32,772 nt of DNA, from contig CALWAW010000039.1 in assembly GCA_944375845.1 (NCBI GenBank), positions 1 through 32,772 on the forward strand. The letters run 5' to 3'. Under the pieces are notes generated by a model. That model saw nothing but the letters and a program-made list of their open reading frames with translations. It did no database searches and was not told the DNA's origin. The first letter of the stretch is position 1. Each line of letters opens with the position of its first letter. This stretch comes from an uncultured Lachnospiraceae bacterium. Lineage in GTDB: Bacteria > Bacillota > Clostridia > Lachnospirales > Lachnospiraceae. Positions 9,341 through 18,181 of this stretch are shown here, piece after piece. A program made the translations under genes and the position numbers.

Positions 9341-9366
9341 GGCAGGGTGGACTTCTCCGCCCTGCC
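9341..9366 (+). other. 26-base hairpin/palindrome before the phospholipase gene
   Basis: GGCAGGGTGGA (9341-9351) pairs with TCCGCCCTGCC (9356-9366) through an 11-base-pair stem with one T-G pair and a CTTC loop. No T-run follows, so it is a poor terminator. It overlaps a weak promoter candidate, TGGACT (9348-9353), 17 bases, TATGCT (9371-9376), and could be an operator or an mRNA-end stabiliser. Confidence 0.5.
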
Positions 9367-9409
9367 GCCGTATGCTTAAAAGAAATAATAAAAGACAGGA
9401 GGAAGGGTC

Positions 9410-10207
9410 ATGCCTTCAATCTACGCGCACTACCGGTTCGGAAAGGACGTCTACAAAAAGCTTCCGGAGCCTGTAAGAAGCCAGATCCGCAAATACCCGG
9501 ATCTTTATAAAATCGGGCTTCACGGGCCGGATATTTTATTCTATTATAAGCCGCTTATGAAAAATAAGGTCAGCGCCCTGGGGCACCTGATCCATGAGCA
9601 GCCGGGCACCGCATTTTTTGAGCGGGGTCGCCGGATCCTTCAGGCGGAACAGGGGAACCAGGGAGGGAAGGCCTATCTGTACGGCTTTCTCTGCCACTAT
9701 CTGCTGGACAGCTGCTGCCATGGGACGGTCTATGAAACCATGGAGAAAAGCGGCCTGGAGCACACCCATATCGAGACGGAGTTCGACCGGTTCCTGATGG
9801 AGAAGGACGGCCTTGACCCGGTTCGCCGCTGCCTGACGGACCACATCAACCCTTCGGAAAGAAACGCCGCCGCCATCGCCCCCTTCTTCCAGGGCGTGAC
9901 GGCGGGGCAGGTGAAGAAGGCCCTGCGGTCCATGCGGTGGTATCATGGGATTTTGCTGGCGCCGGGGCGGCTTAAGCGGGCCCTGGTGGACGCCGGGATG
10001 CGCCTTACGGGAAGCGGTTATGGGAGCCTTCGGGGCATGATGATGGATTATGAGCGCGACCCGCGGTGCATAGAAAGCTCCCGGAAGCTCTTTGAGGGCT
10101 ATGAGAAGGCGCTTTCGGAGGCGGCGGCGCTGATACCGGCCTACAGGGAGGCCCTTAAGACGGGAGAGGAGCTTCCGGCGCGGTATCAGAGAAATTTTGA
10201 GGGGTAG
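9410..10207 (+). CDS. Zinc-dependent phospholipase C family protein
   Basis: The 265-residue protein resembles the zinc-dependent phospholipase C/hydrolase family found widely in Clostridia. It carries well-spaced metal-ligand candidates: YAHYRFG near the N terminus, GLHGPDILFYY (about residues 38-48), GHLIHEQ (about 60-66), LCHYLLDSCCHG (about 93-104) and HTHIETEFD (about 118-126). There is no signal peptide, so it is probably cytoplasmic, unlike the secreted clostridial toxins. The real substrate is unknown. AGGAGG (about 9397-9402) precedes the ATG. The MFS gene starts five bases after its stop, so they form one transcript. Confidence 0.8.
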   Translation: MPSIYAHYRFGKDVYKKLPEPVRSQIRKYPDLYKIGLHGPDILFYYKPLMKNKVSALGHLIHEQPGTAFFERGRRILQAEQGNQGGKAYLYGFLCHYLLDSCCHGTVYETMEKSGLEHTHIETEFDRFLMEKDGLDPVRRCLTDHINPSERNAAAIAPFFQGVTAGQVKKALRSMRWYHGILLAPGRLKRALVDAGMRLTGSGYGSLRGMMMDYERDPRCIESSRKLFEGYEKALSEAAALIPAYREALKTGEELPARYQRNFEG

Positions 10208-10212
10208 ACGAG

Positions 10213-11451
10213 ATGAAAAAGAAGCTTACAAAGCTGGAAAAGTTCTGGATTCTGTACGATGTGGGAAATTCGGCCTTTGTCCTGATGGTGTCCACCATCC
10301 TTCCCATTTATTTTAACGCCCTGGGCGAGGCGGGCGGCCTTTCCTCCACGGAATACCTGGCCTATTGGGGCTACGCGGCCTCCGTTTCCACCCTGGCCGT
10401 GGCGGTGCTGGGGCCGGTGCTGGGAACCATGGCCGACAGAAAGGGCCTTAAAAAGCCGCTGTTTCTCGCCATGGTGCTCATCGGCGCCGCGGGCTGCGGG
10501 CTTCTGGGCTTTATAAGCTCCTGGCTGGCGTTCCTTGTGGTTTACGTGATCGCCAAGATCGGATATTCCTCCAGTCTGATCTTTTATGACGCCATGCTTC
10601 CCGACGTGGCGGAGCCGGAGGAGCTGGACCGCGTCTCCGCCCAGGGCTACGCCTGGGGCTATATCGGAAGCTGCATCCCCTTCGGAATCGGACTGGCCCT
10701 GGTGCTGGGCTCCTCTGCCGTCGGGATCACCATGGAAACGGCCATGGCGGCGGCCCTGGGAATCGTGGCGGTCTGGTGGATCGCCATGAGCGTTCCCCTT
10801 CTCCGCCGCTACCGCCAGAAGCACTTTGTGGAGCCGGAGCCCCACGCGGTCCGCACCAGCTTCAGGCGGCTGTTTTCCACCTTAAAGGAGATGGGACGGC
10901 ATAAAAAGCTTCTGCTGTTTTTCATCGCCTATTTCTTTTACATCGACGGCGTTTACACGGTGATCGAGATGGCGACGGCCTACGGGACGGCCCTGGGCCT
11001 TTCCACCACGGGGCTTCTTTTAGCCCTTCTGGTGACCCAGATCGTGGCCTTCCCCTTCTCCATCCTGTTCGGCCGGCTTTCGGGAAAACATAAGACCCAC
11101 TCCCTGATTACCGTGTGCATCCTGGCCTATACGGCAATCGCGGTGTTCGCCCTGTTTATGACCACCCAGCTCCACTTCTGGATCCTGGCCGTGGCGGTGG
11201 GCATGTTCCAGGGCGGGATCCAGGCCCTGTCCCGCTCCTATTTCACAAAGCTGATTCCGCCGGAAAAATCCGGGAATTATTTCGGGATCCTGGATATCTG
11301 CGGAAAGGGCGCTTCCTTTCTGGGAACCCTTTCCGTGGGGGCGGTGTCCCAGATCACCGGAAACGCCAGCCTGGGCGTGGGGATCCTGGCGGTGTTCTTT
11401 GTGATCGGCCTGATCCTCTTCAGGCGGTCTGTGGCCGTGCCGGAAAAATAA
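10213..11451 (+). CDS. MFS transporter, Atg22/UMF1 family
   Basis: A 412-residue polytopic protein with about twelve membrane segments. The N-terminal FWILYDVGNSAFVLMVSTILPIYF block is characteristic of the UMF1/Atg22-like branch of the major facilitator superfamily. An MFS loop motif GTMADRKGLKKP lies between segments two and three. The pair ends with VAVPEK at the C terminus. Fungal relatives export amino acids from the vacuole; the bacterial substrate is unknown. The start is five bases after the phospholipase-like gene, with only a weak ribosome site, so translational coupling is likely. Confidence 0.85.
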   Translation: MKKKLTKLEKFWILYDVGNSAFVLMVSTILPIYFNALGEAGGLSSTEYLAYWGYAASVSTLAVAVLGPVLGTMADRKGLKKPLFLAMVLIGAAGCGLLGFISSWLAFLVVYVIAKIGYSSSLIFYDAMLPDVAEPEELDRVSAQGYAWGYIGSCIPFGIGLALVLGSSAVGITMETAMAAALGIVAVWWIAMSVPLLRRYRQKHFVEPEPHAVRTSFRRLFSTLKEMGRHKKLLLFFIAYFFYIDGVYTVIEMATAYGTALGLSTTGLLLALLVTQIVAFPFSILFGRLSGKHKTHSLITVCILAYTAIAVFALFMTTQLHFWILAVAVGMFQGGIQALSRSYFTKLIPPEKSGNYFGILDICGKGASFLGTLSVGAVSQITGNASLGVGILAVFFVIGLILFRRSVAVPEK

Positions 11452-11464
11452 ATGAAATTCCCCC

Positions 11465-11493
11465 TTTTCTTTTTCTGTATTTTGTGGTATCAT
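11465..11493 (+). promoter_or_regulatory. Probable promoter of nrdDG
   Basis: TTTTCT (11465-11470), a 17-base spacer ending in TGTGG, then TATCAT (11488-11493). An overlapping CATAAT at 11491-11496 is an alternative -10. The predicted start site, near 11500, falls just at the first NrdR-like box. Confidence 0.55.
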
Positions 11494-11501
11494 AATTTCT
11501 G

Positions 11502-11517
11502 CGACTATATATAGTGT
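11502..11517. promoter_or_regulatory. NrdR box 1
   Basis: The core CTATATATAG (11505-11514) with TGT flank matches the known NrdR operator consensus, whose core is CWATATATWG. NrdR is an ATP-cone repressor that senses dATP/ATP and shuts off ribonucleotide reductase genes. Confidence 0.85.
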
Positions 11518-11533
11518 ATTTATTTCGATGCAA

Positions 11534-11549
11534 ACCCAACATATAGTGG
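11534..11549. promoter_or_regulatory. NrdR box 2
   Basis: The core CAACATATAG (11537-11546) differs from the CWATATATWG consensus at one position. It lies exactly 32 bases (three helical turns) downstream of the first core, the spacing known for paired NrdR boxes. Confidence 0.8.
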
Positions 11550-11565
11550 CAGAAACGGAGGGGCC

Positions 11566-13755
11566 ATGAGAACAGAAGTAAAGAACAGAGTTATTAAGCG
11601 AAACGGCGAGGAAGTCACCTTTGATATCACGAAGATTGAGAACGCCATCAGAAAGGCGAACAACGAGGTGGATAACCTCCATAAAATGAACGAATACCAG
11701 ATCCTGGCCGTGGCGGACAACGTGGCGGGAAAGATCGGCGAGTCCACCCACGCGGTCAACGTGGAGGATATCCAGGATATGGTGGAGACCGGCATCATGG
11801 AGATGCGCGGCTACGAGGTGGCCCAGAAATACGTGCGCTACCGCTACAGAAGGGAGCTGAGCCGCAAGTCCAACACCACTGACAACGGCATCCTCTCTCT
11901 TCTGGATAACATCAACGAGGAGGTCACCCAGGAAAATTCCAACAAGAACCCGGTAATCAATTCTACCCAGAGGGACTATATGGCGGGCGAGGTCAGCAAG
12001 GACCTTTCCAGAAGGGTGCTCCTTCCCGAGGACATCGTGAGGGCCCACGAGGAGGGGATCATCCATTTCCACGACACGGATTACTTTGCCCAGAGGGAGC
12101 ATAACTGCGACCTCATCAACCTGGAGGATATGCTCCAGAACGGGACGGTCATCAGCGAGACCATGATCGAAAAGCCCCACAGCTTTTTCACCGCCTGCAA
12201 CGTGACGACCCAGATCGTGGCCCAGGTGGCCAGCAACCAGTACGGCGGCCAGTCCTTTACCCTGGCCCATCTGGCGCCCTTCGTGGAGGTGAGCCGCCGG
12301 AAGATCCGCGGGAAGGTCATAGAGGAGCGGAAGGCCTGCGGCGAGGCGTATGATGAAGAGACCGTAAACAAGGTGACGGAGCTCAGACTGAAGGATGAGA
12401 TTAAAAGCGGCATCCAGACCATCCAGTACCAGCTGATCACCCTGATGACCTGCAACGGGCAGGCGCCCTTTGTGACGGTGTTCATGTATCTGGACGAGGT
12501 CCCCGAGGGCCGCACCAGGGACGATTTGGCCATGATCGTGGAGGAGGTTTTAAATCAGCGGATCCAGGGCGTCAAGAACGAGAAGGGCGTGTGGATCACG
12601 CCGGCCTTCCCCAAGCTGATCTATGTGCTCGACGAGGACAACATCACCGAGGATTCCCGTTACTGGTATCTGACGGAGCTGGCGGCAAAATGCACCGCGA
12701 AGCGGATGGTGCCGGATTATATTTCCGCCAGGATGATGCGGGAGTTAAAGAAGGGGAACGTGTACACCTGCATGGGCTGCCGCGCCTTCCTCACCGTGGA
12801 GGAGAGCCAGAAGAACCCCGACGGAAGCTATAAGTTTTACGGGCGCTTCAACCAGGGCGTGGTGACCATCAACCTGGTGGACGTGGCCTGCTCCTCCAAC
12901 GGCGATATGGATAAATTCTGGGAGATCCTGGACGAGCGGCTGGAGCTGTGCCACCGGGCGCTGCGGTGCCGCCATGAGCGCCTGAAGGGCACGGTTTCCG
13001 ACGTGGCCCCCATTCTGTGGCAGTACGGGGCGCTGGCGCGGCTTAAGAAGGGGGAGCTGATCGACAAGCTTCTCTACAATGGCTATTCCACCATTTCTCT
13101 GGGATACGCGGGCCTCTACGAGATGTGCATGAGGATGCTGGGGAAATCCCACACTGATCCTGAGGCGAAGCCCTTCGCCCTGGCGGTGATGCAGCGCCTG
13201 AACGACAAGTGCGCCCAGTGGAAGGCGGCCGAGAATATCAGCTATTCCGTGTACGGAACGCCCATGGAGTCCACCACCTATAAGTTTGCAAAATGCCTTC
13301 AGAAGCGGTTCGGCATCATCAAGGGCGTGACCGATAAAAACTATATCACCAACAGCTACCATGTCCATGTGTCGGAGCAGATCGATGCCTTCAGCAAGCT
13401 GAAGTTCGAGTCCGAGTTCCAGAAGCTCTCCCCCGGCGGCGCCATCAGCTATGTGGAGGTGCCCAATATGCAGAACAACATCCCTGCGGTGCTCTCTGTG
13501 ATGCGGTTCATCTATGACAACATCATGTACGCGGAGCTGAACACCAAGAGCGATTACTGCGAGGCCTGCGGCTATGACGGCGAGATCGAGATCCGGGAGC
13601 AGGAGGACGGGAAGCTCATCTGGGAATGCCCCAACTGCGGGAACCGCGATCAGGATAAGATGTTCGTGGCCCGCCGTACCTGCGGCTATATCGGCACCCA
13701 GTTCTGGAACCAGGGGCGCACCCAGGAGATCCGGGACCGGGTACTGCATCTGTAG
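11566..13755 (+). CDS. nrdD: Anaerobic ribonucleoside-triphosphate reductase (class III), large subunit
   Basis: Makes deoxyribonucleotides from ribonucleoside triphosphates without oxygen, using a glycyl radical. The N terminus (about residues 3-95) is an ATP-cone that senses ATP/dATP. The catalytic barrel follows. The C-terminal zinc site is CEAC (Cys665, Cys668) and CPNC (Cys688, Cys691). The glycyl radical motif is RTCGYIG with Gly707 as the radical site. Length (729 aa) is normal. GGAGGGG (11556-11562) precedes the ATG at 11566. It is followed 12 bases later by its activase, and it is likely repressed by NrdR through the two upstream boxes. Confidence 0.97.
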   Translation: MRTEVKNRVIKRNGEEVTFDITKIENAIRKANNEVDNLHKMNEYQILAVADNVAGKIGESTHAVNVEDIQDMVETGIMEMRGYEVAQKYVRYRYRRELSRKSNTTDNGILSLLDNINEEVTQENSNKNPVINSTQRDYMAGEVSKDLSRRVLLPEDIVRAHEEGIIHFHDTDYFAQREHNCDLINLEDMLQNGTVISETMIEKPHSFFTACNVTTQIVAQVASNQYGGQSFTLAHLAPFVEVSRRKIRGKVIEERKACGEAYDEETVNKVTELRLKDEIKSGIQTIQYQLITLMTCNGQAPFVTVFMYLDEVPEGRTRDDLAMIVEEVLNQRIQGVKNEKGVWITPAFPKLIYVLDEDNITEDSRYWYLTELAAKCTAKRMVPDYISARMMRELKKGNVYTCMGCRAFLTVEESQKNPDGSYKFYGRFNQGVVTINLVDVACSSNGDMDKFWEILDERLELCHRALRCRHERLKGTVSDVAPILWQYGALARLKKGELIDKLLYNGYSTISLGYAGLYEMCMRMLGKSHTDPEAKPFALAVMQRLNDKCAQWKAAENISYSVYGTPMESTTYKFAKCLQKRFGIIKGVTDKNYITNSYHVHVSEQIDAFSKLKFESEFQKLSPGGAISYVEVPNMQNNIPAVLSVMRFIYDNIMYAELNTKSDYCEACGYDGEIEIREQEDGKLIWECPNCGNRDQDKMFVARRTCGYIGTQFWNQGRTQEIRDRVLHL

Positions 13756-13767
13756 GCGGAGGACGAA

Positions 13768-14250
13768 ATGTATTACGGGAATATCAAGGAGTGCGACATT
13801 GCCGACGGCCCCGGCGTGCGGGTGACCCTGTTCGTGTCCGGCTGCCGCAACTGCTGCAAGGGCTGCTTTAATTCAGAAACCTGGGATTTCCATTACGGAC
13901 AGCCCTTTACAGAGGAGACCAAAGACCGGATCTTAAAGCTTCTGGAGCCGGATCATATCCAGGGCTTCACCCTTCTGGGCGGCGAGCCCTTTGAGCCGGA
14001 AAACCAGAGGGAGGCGGTGAAGCTTCTGCGGGCGGTCCGGGAGCGGTATCCCCAAAAGGATATCTGGTGCTACAGCGGCTATCTTTACGATGTGGACATG
14101 GTAAAGGGCGGAAAGGTGTACACCGAGGTCACGGAAGAAATGCTCTCCTATATCGACGTGCTGGTGGACGGCCGGTTCATCGAGGAGGAAAAGGATCTGT
14201 CCCTGCCCTTCCGGGGGAGCAGGAACCAGAGGATCCTGAAATTAAGATAA
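13768..14250 (+). CDS. nrdG: Anaerobic ribonucleoside-triphosphate reductase activating protein
   Basis: Radical SAM activase that installs the glycyl radical on NrdD. The [4Fe-4S]-binding CX3CX2C motif is Cys26, Cys30 and Cys33 (GCRNCCKGCFN), and the SAM-contacting LLGGEPF follows at about residues 70-76. Cys29, next to Cys30, is an additional non-motif cysteine. The 160-residue length matches NrdG. The ATG follows GCGGAGGA by a short spacer, 12 bases after nrdD, so the two form one operon. Confidence 0.97.
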   Translation: MYYGNIKECDIADGPGVRVTLFVSGCRNCCKGCFNSETWDFHYGQPFTEETKDRILKLLEPDHIQGFTLLGGEPFEPENQREAVKLLRAVRERYPQKDIWCYSGYLYDVDMVKGGKVYTEVTEEMLSYIDVLVDGRFIEEEKDLSLPFRGSRNQRILKLR

Positions 14251-14258
14251 GAAAGCCA

Positions 14259-14291
14259 TGAAAACGGGAAGGGGAGGCCCTTCCCTTTTCA
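14259..14291 (+). terminator. Terminator of nrdDG
   Basis: TGAAAA-C-GGGAAGGG (14259-14273) pairs with CCCTTCCC-TTTTCA (14278-14291) around a short GAGG loop. The TTTT forms the tail when only the GC stem pairs. Confidence 0.85.
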
Positions 14292-14292
14292 G

Positions 14293-14321
14293 TTGTAAAG
14301 TTCAGGTGAAGATGGTATAAT
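14293..14321 (+). promoter_or_regulatory. Sigma-A promoter for gdpP-rplI-dnaB
   Basis: TTGTAA (14293-14298) and TATAAT (14316-14321) are separated by 17 bases and sit just after the nrdG terminator. Confidence 0.85.
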
Positions 14322-14368
14322 ATCTTTCAAATATGTAAAAAGAACTCTTCCGCAGGGAGGGATGGAAT

Positions 14369-16384
14369 ATGAAAAAAGACAGGAAATTCAAAGGGTGGCT
14401 CCAGGGCTTTTTAAGATGGCCCCTGTATCTGGGCGTTCTGGTCCTTCTTATGACTGCCGCCGCCTTTGCCTTCAATATACGGGCCGGCCTGATCTGCGCT
14501 GGCCTGACGGTGATTTATCTGATCGTAGGGCTGTGGTTTTACGTGGTCAAACGGCCCATGATTATGCGGGAGGTGCTCCTGTTCGCGGGCGATCACGCCC
14601 AGATCCAGAAGAAGCTTATAGCGGAGCTTGATATCCCTTACGCCCTTCTGGACGAGGGGGGAAAGATCCTCTGGATCAACAGGGCCTTTGGCGAGGTGAT
14701 CCACCGCGACAAAAACTGGCGGCGCAGGATCTCTGATTTCTTCCCGGAGGCCCAGGCCATGCCCGAGGAGGACGAGACCGTCTGCGACGTGTCCTATGAA
14801 AACCGGTATTACAAGCTTCATTTAAAGAATATTTATCTGGAGGAGCCGGGCGAGGACGGCTTCCAGGTGGGGCTTGTGGCCGCCTATCTCTTCGACGAGA
14901 CGGAAAAGCTCCAATACCGTCAGGAGATCGAAAACCAGAAGCTGGTGGCCGGCCTTATTTATCTCGACAATTACGAAGAGGCCCTGGAGAGCGTTGAGGA
15001 GGTGCGCCGCTCCCTGCTGATCGCGCTGATCGACAGAAAGATCAACAAATATATCAGCGGCATGGGCGGGATCGTCAAGAAGATTGAAAAGGACAAGTAT
15101 TTTATCGTCATCAAGAACCAGTTCATGGAAAATCTGAAGGCTTCCAGATTTTCCCTTCTGGAGGACGTAAAGACCGTCAACATCGGAAACGATATGGCCG
15201 TGACCTTATCCATCGGCTTAGGCATCGGCGGCGGAAGCTATATCCAGAATTACGAATACGCCAGGACCGCCATTGACATGGCCCTGGGCCGGGGCGGCGA
15301 CCAGGCCGTCATCAAGGACGGGGAGACCATCTCCTATTACGGCGGAAAGTCCAAGTCCCAGGAGAAGAACACCAGGGTCAAGGCCAGGGTCAAGGCCCAC
15401 GCCCTCAGAGAGCTTATTGAGACCAGGGAAAAGATCTTCATCATGGGCCATAAAATGGGCGACGTGGACGCTCTGGGGGCCGGAATCGGCATTTACCGGG
15501 CCTGCACCGAGCTGAACAAGAGGGCCCATATCGTGCTGGACGACGTGACCTCCTCCGTAAGGCCCATCCTGGAGCGGTTTATCAACAACCCGGATTACCC
15601 GGAGGATATGTTCATCCACGGCGACAAGGCCATTCAGATGGCCGACGCCAATTCCCTTCTGGTGGTGGTGGACGTGAACAGGCCCGTTATCACGGAATGC
15701 GCGCCTCTTCTGGATCTGATTCCCACCGTGGTGGTGCTGGATCATCACCGCCAGACCAGAGAGAGCATCACAGGCGCGGTGCTTTCCTATGTGGAGCCCT
15801 ACGCCTCCTCGGCCTGCGAGATGGTGGCCGAGGTGCTCCAGTATATCGCCGACAATGTGCGGATCCGTCAGGCGGAGGCGGAGGCCATGTACGCCGGGAT
15901 CGTGATCGACACCAACAACTTTATGAACAAGACGGGCGTGAGGACCTTTGAGGCGGCGGCCTTCCTGCGCAGGAACGGGGCCGACGTGACCCGGGTCCGC
16001 AAGATGTTCCGCGACAGTATGCCCGACTACAAGGCCAAGGCCGAGGCCGTGCGCCATGCCGAGGTCTTTGAGGACGCCTTTGCCATCGCCGTGTGCCCCT
16101 CCGAGGGTGTGGAAAGCCCCACCATCATCGGCGCTCAGGCGGCAAACGAGCTGCTGAACATTGTGGGGATCAAGGCCTCCGTGGTGCTGACCCGCTATCA
16201 GGATACCATCTATATCAGTGCCAGGTCCATCGACGAGGTGAACGTCCAGCTGATCATGGAGAAGCTGGGCGGCGGCGGCCACATGAGCGTGGCGGGCGCG
16301 CAGCTTAAGGATATGACCATGGACCAGGCTGTGGAAAAGGTAAAAGAGACAATCAGACAGATGCTGGATGAAGGAGAGATTTAA
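14369..16384 (+). CDS. gdpP: Cyclic-di-AMP phosphodiesterase GdpP
   Basis: Membrane-bound enzyme that hydrolyses c-di-AMP, the Firmicute messenger controlling potassium and osmotic balance. Two membrane helices lie near residues 16-34 and 37-57. A PAS-like sensor (about 80-155) and a degenerate GGDEF domain (about 170-305) follow. The DHH catalytic domain has [11 protein letters not shown] (His361, Asp365, Asp367) and LDHH (Asp458-His460), and the DHHA1 domain has GGGGH (634-638). At 671 residues it is full length. The ATG at 14369 has AGGGAGGG just upstream. The stop is one base from rplI, and gdpP-rplI-dnaB is a conserved Firmicute order. Confidence 0.95.
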   Translation: MKKDRKFKGWLQGFLRWPLYLGVLVLLMTAAAFAFNIRAGLICAGLTVIYLIVGLWFYVVKRPMIMREVLLFAGDHAQIQKKLIAELDIPYALLDEGGKILWINRAFGEVIHRDKNWRRRISDFFPEAQAMPEEDETVCDVSYENRYYKLHLKNIYLEEPGEDGFQVGLVAAYLFDETEKLQYRQEIENQKLVAGLIYLDNYEEALESVEEVRRSLLIALIDRKINKYISGMGGIVKKIEKDKYFIVIKNQFMENLKASRFSLLEDVKTVNIGNDMAVTLSIGLGIGGGSYIQNYEYARTAIDMALGRGGDQAVIKDGETISYYGGKSKSQEKNTRVKARVKAHALRELIETREKIFIMGHKMGDVDALGAGIGIYRACTELNKRAHIVLDDVTSSVRPILERFINNPDYPEDMFIHGDKAIQMADANSLLVVVDVNRPVITECAPLLDLIPTVVVLDHHRQTRESITGAVLSYVEPYASSACEMVAEVLQYIADNVRIRQAEAEAMYAGIVIDTNNFMNKTGVRTFEAAAFLRRNGADVTRVRKMFRDSMPDYKAKAEAVRHAEVFEDAFAIAVCPSEGVESPTIIGAQAANELLNIVGIKASVVLTRYQDTIYISARSIDEVNVQLIMEKLGGGGHMSVAGAQLKDMTMDQAVEKVKETIRQMLDEGEI

Positions 16385-16385
16385 A

Positions 16386-16832
16386 ATGGAAGTCGTATTA
16401 TTGGAAGATGTGAAGGCCCTTGGAAAAAAGGGGCAGATTGTAAAGGTAAATGACGGGTACGCGAGAAACTATATCCTCCCCAAGAAGCTGGGCGTGGAGG
16501 CCAACGCGAAGAACCTGAACGACCTGAAGCTCCAGAAGGCCCACGCCGACAAAATGGCGGCGGAGCAGCTGGCGGCGGCGAAGGAGCTGGCGGCGAGGCT
16601 GGAATCGGTGAAGGTGACCCTGGCAGTCAAGTCCGGCGAGGGCGGAAAGGTGTTTGGCTCCGTCTCCTCCAAGGAGATCGCGGCGGCGGTAAAGGAGCAG
16701 TGCAGCCTGGAGCTTGACAAAAAGAAGATTCAGATCCAGGAGCCCATCAGGACCCTGGGCGTGCACGAGGTATCGGTGAAGCTTCACCGCGACGTGACGG
16801 CGAAGCTCAGGGTACAGGTGACAGAGCAGTAA
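16386..16832 (+). CDS. rplI: 50S ribosomal protein L9
   Basis: Ribosomal protein L9, which binds 23S rRNA. The N terminus [19 protein letters not shown] and the [12 protein letters not shown] segment are diagnostic. A long charged helix joins it to a C-terminal domain with [13 protein letters not shown]. The in-frame ATG at 16368 lies inside gdpP. The ATG at 16386 follows GAAGGAGAG (about 16371-16379) and gives the standard N terminus and 148 residues. Confidence 0.98.
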   Translation: MEVVLLEDVKALGKKGQIVKVNDGYARNYILPKKLGVEANAKNLNDLKLQKAHADKMAAEQLAAAKELAARLESVKVTLAVKSGEGGKVFGSVSSKEIAAAVKEQCSLELDKKKIQIQEPIRTLGVHEVSVKLHRDVTAKLRVQVTEQ

Positions 16833-16844
16833 GGAGAGGATTCC

Positions 16845-18179
16845 ATGGATGAAGCGCTGATCAAGCGGATTCAGCCCCACAGCATAGAGGCGGAGCAGTC
16901 GGTCATCGGCTCCATGATCATGGATCGGGACGCGGTGATCGCCGCGTCGGAGCTCATAAACGGAGCGGATTTTTACGACAGGCGCTACGGCGTGATGTTC
17001 GAGGCCATGGTGGAGCTTTACAACGAGGGGAAGGCCGTGGATCTGGTGACCCTTCAGGACCGGCTCCGGGAAAAGGACGCCCCTCCGGAGGTCAGCAGCC
17101 TGGAGTTTATCCGGGATCTGATCAATGCGGTGCCCACGTCGGCCAATATCCGCCAGTATGCGGGGATCGTTTACGAGAAGGCGACCCTCCGCCGTCTCAT
17201 CAAGATCAACGAGGAAATCGCCGACGAGTGCTACGGCGGCAAGGAGGGCCTTGAGGAGATCCTTGAGGAGACGGAAAAACGAATATTTGACCTTTTAAAG
17301 GACAGAAGCGGCGGCGATTTTGTGCCCATCCGTCAGATCGCCTTGAACGCGCTGGATAAGATTGAGAAGGCCTCCCGCAGCAGGAGCGCCGTCACCGGCA
17401 TCCCCACGGGCTTTACAGATCTGGATTATAAGCTTTCGGGCCTTCAGCCCTCGGATCTGATCCTGGTGGCGGCCCGCCCCTCCATGGGAAAAACGGCGCT
17501 GGTCCTGAACATCGCCCATCACGCGGCGGTGCGGCAGGGAAAGAGCGTCGCCATTTTCAGCCTGGAAATGTCCAAGGAGCAGCTGATGAACCGTCTGTTC
17601 GCCATGGAGGCCCGGGTGGACTCCCAGGCCCTGCGGACGGGGGATCTTTCAGACTCCGACTGGGACAAGCTGGTGGAGAGCGTCAGCGTCATCGGAAATT
17701 CCGGCATGATTATCGACGATACGCCGGGCATCACCGTGTCGGAGCTTCGCTCCAAGTGCAGGAAGTTCAAGCTGGAGCACGGCCTGGATCTGGTAATCAT
17801 CGACTACTTGCAGCTGATGGCGGGCAGCAGAAGGGCGGCTTCGGAGAACCGCCAGCAGGAGATCTCCGAGATCTCCCGTTCCTTAAAGGCGGTGGCCAGG
17901 GAAATCGGGGCTCCCGTGATCGCCCTGTCCCAGCTTTCCCGCGCGGTGGAGAGCAGGACGGACAAGCGGCCCATGCTCTCGGACCTTCGTGAATCCGGTG
18001 CCATTGAGCAGGACGCCGACGTGGTCATGTTCATTTACCGGGAGGATTACTACAAAAAAGATACGGATAATTCCAACATTGCGGAGATCATCATCGCCAA
18101 GCAGAGGAACGGCCCCACGGGGACGGTCCAGCTGGTGTGGCTCCCGGAATTTACCAAGTTTGTGAATATGGAGAAGTAA
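16845..18179 (+). CDS. dnaB: Replicative DNA helicase DnaB (DnaC in Bacillus)
   Basis: Hexameric helicase that unwinds DNA at the replication fork. The N-terminal domain starts with PHSIEAEQSVIGSMI, a typical DnaB opening. A linker region precedes the RecA-like ATPase domain with Walker A ARPSMGKTAL (about residues 209-218), the IFSLEMSKEQL motif, Walker B DLVIIDYLQLM, and SDLRESGAIEQDADVV near the C terminus. At 444 residues it is full length, with no intein. AAGGAGAGG (16831-16839) precedes the ATG, and the gene lies 12 bases after rplI in the same operon. Confidence 0.98.
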   Translation: MDEALIKRIQPHSIEAEQSVIGSMIMDRDAVIAASELINGADFYDRRYGVMFEAMVELYNEGKAVDLVTLQDRLREKDAPPEVSSLEFIRDLINAVPTSANIRQYAGIVYEKATLRRLIKINEEIADECYGGKEGLEEILEETEKRIFDLLKDRSGGDFVPIRQIALNALDKIEKASRSRSAVTGIPTGFTDLDYKLSGLQPSDLILVAARPSMGKTALVLNIAHHAAVRQGKSVAIFSLEMSKEQLMNRLFAMEARVDSQALRTGDLSDSDWDKLVESVSVIGNSGMIIDDTPGITVSELRSKCRKFKLEHGLDLVIIDYLQLMAGSRRAASENRQQEISEISRSLKAVAREIGAPVIALSQLSRAVESRTDKRPMLSDLRESGAIEQDADVVMFIYREDYYKKDTDNSNIAEIIIAKQRNGPTGTVQLVWLPEFTKFVNMEK

Positions 18180-18181
18180 CC

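Noticed and set aside
12745-13749. Long minus-strand open frame of 334 codons opposite nrdD
   Set aside because: It is antisense to a clearly conserved gene, has the low-complexity Gly/His/Leu-rich look of a GC-rich shadow frame, and has no ribosome site.
15218-16282. Minus-strand open frame of 354 codons opposite gdpP
   Set aside because: Shadow of GC-rich gdpP; the product is His/Gly/Leu-rich with no recognisable motif.
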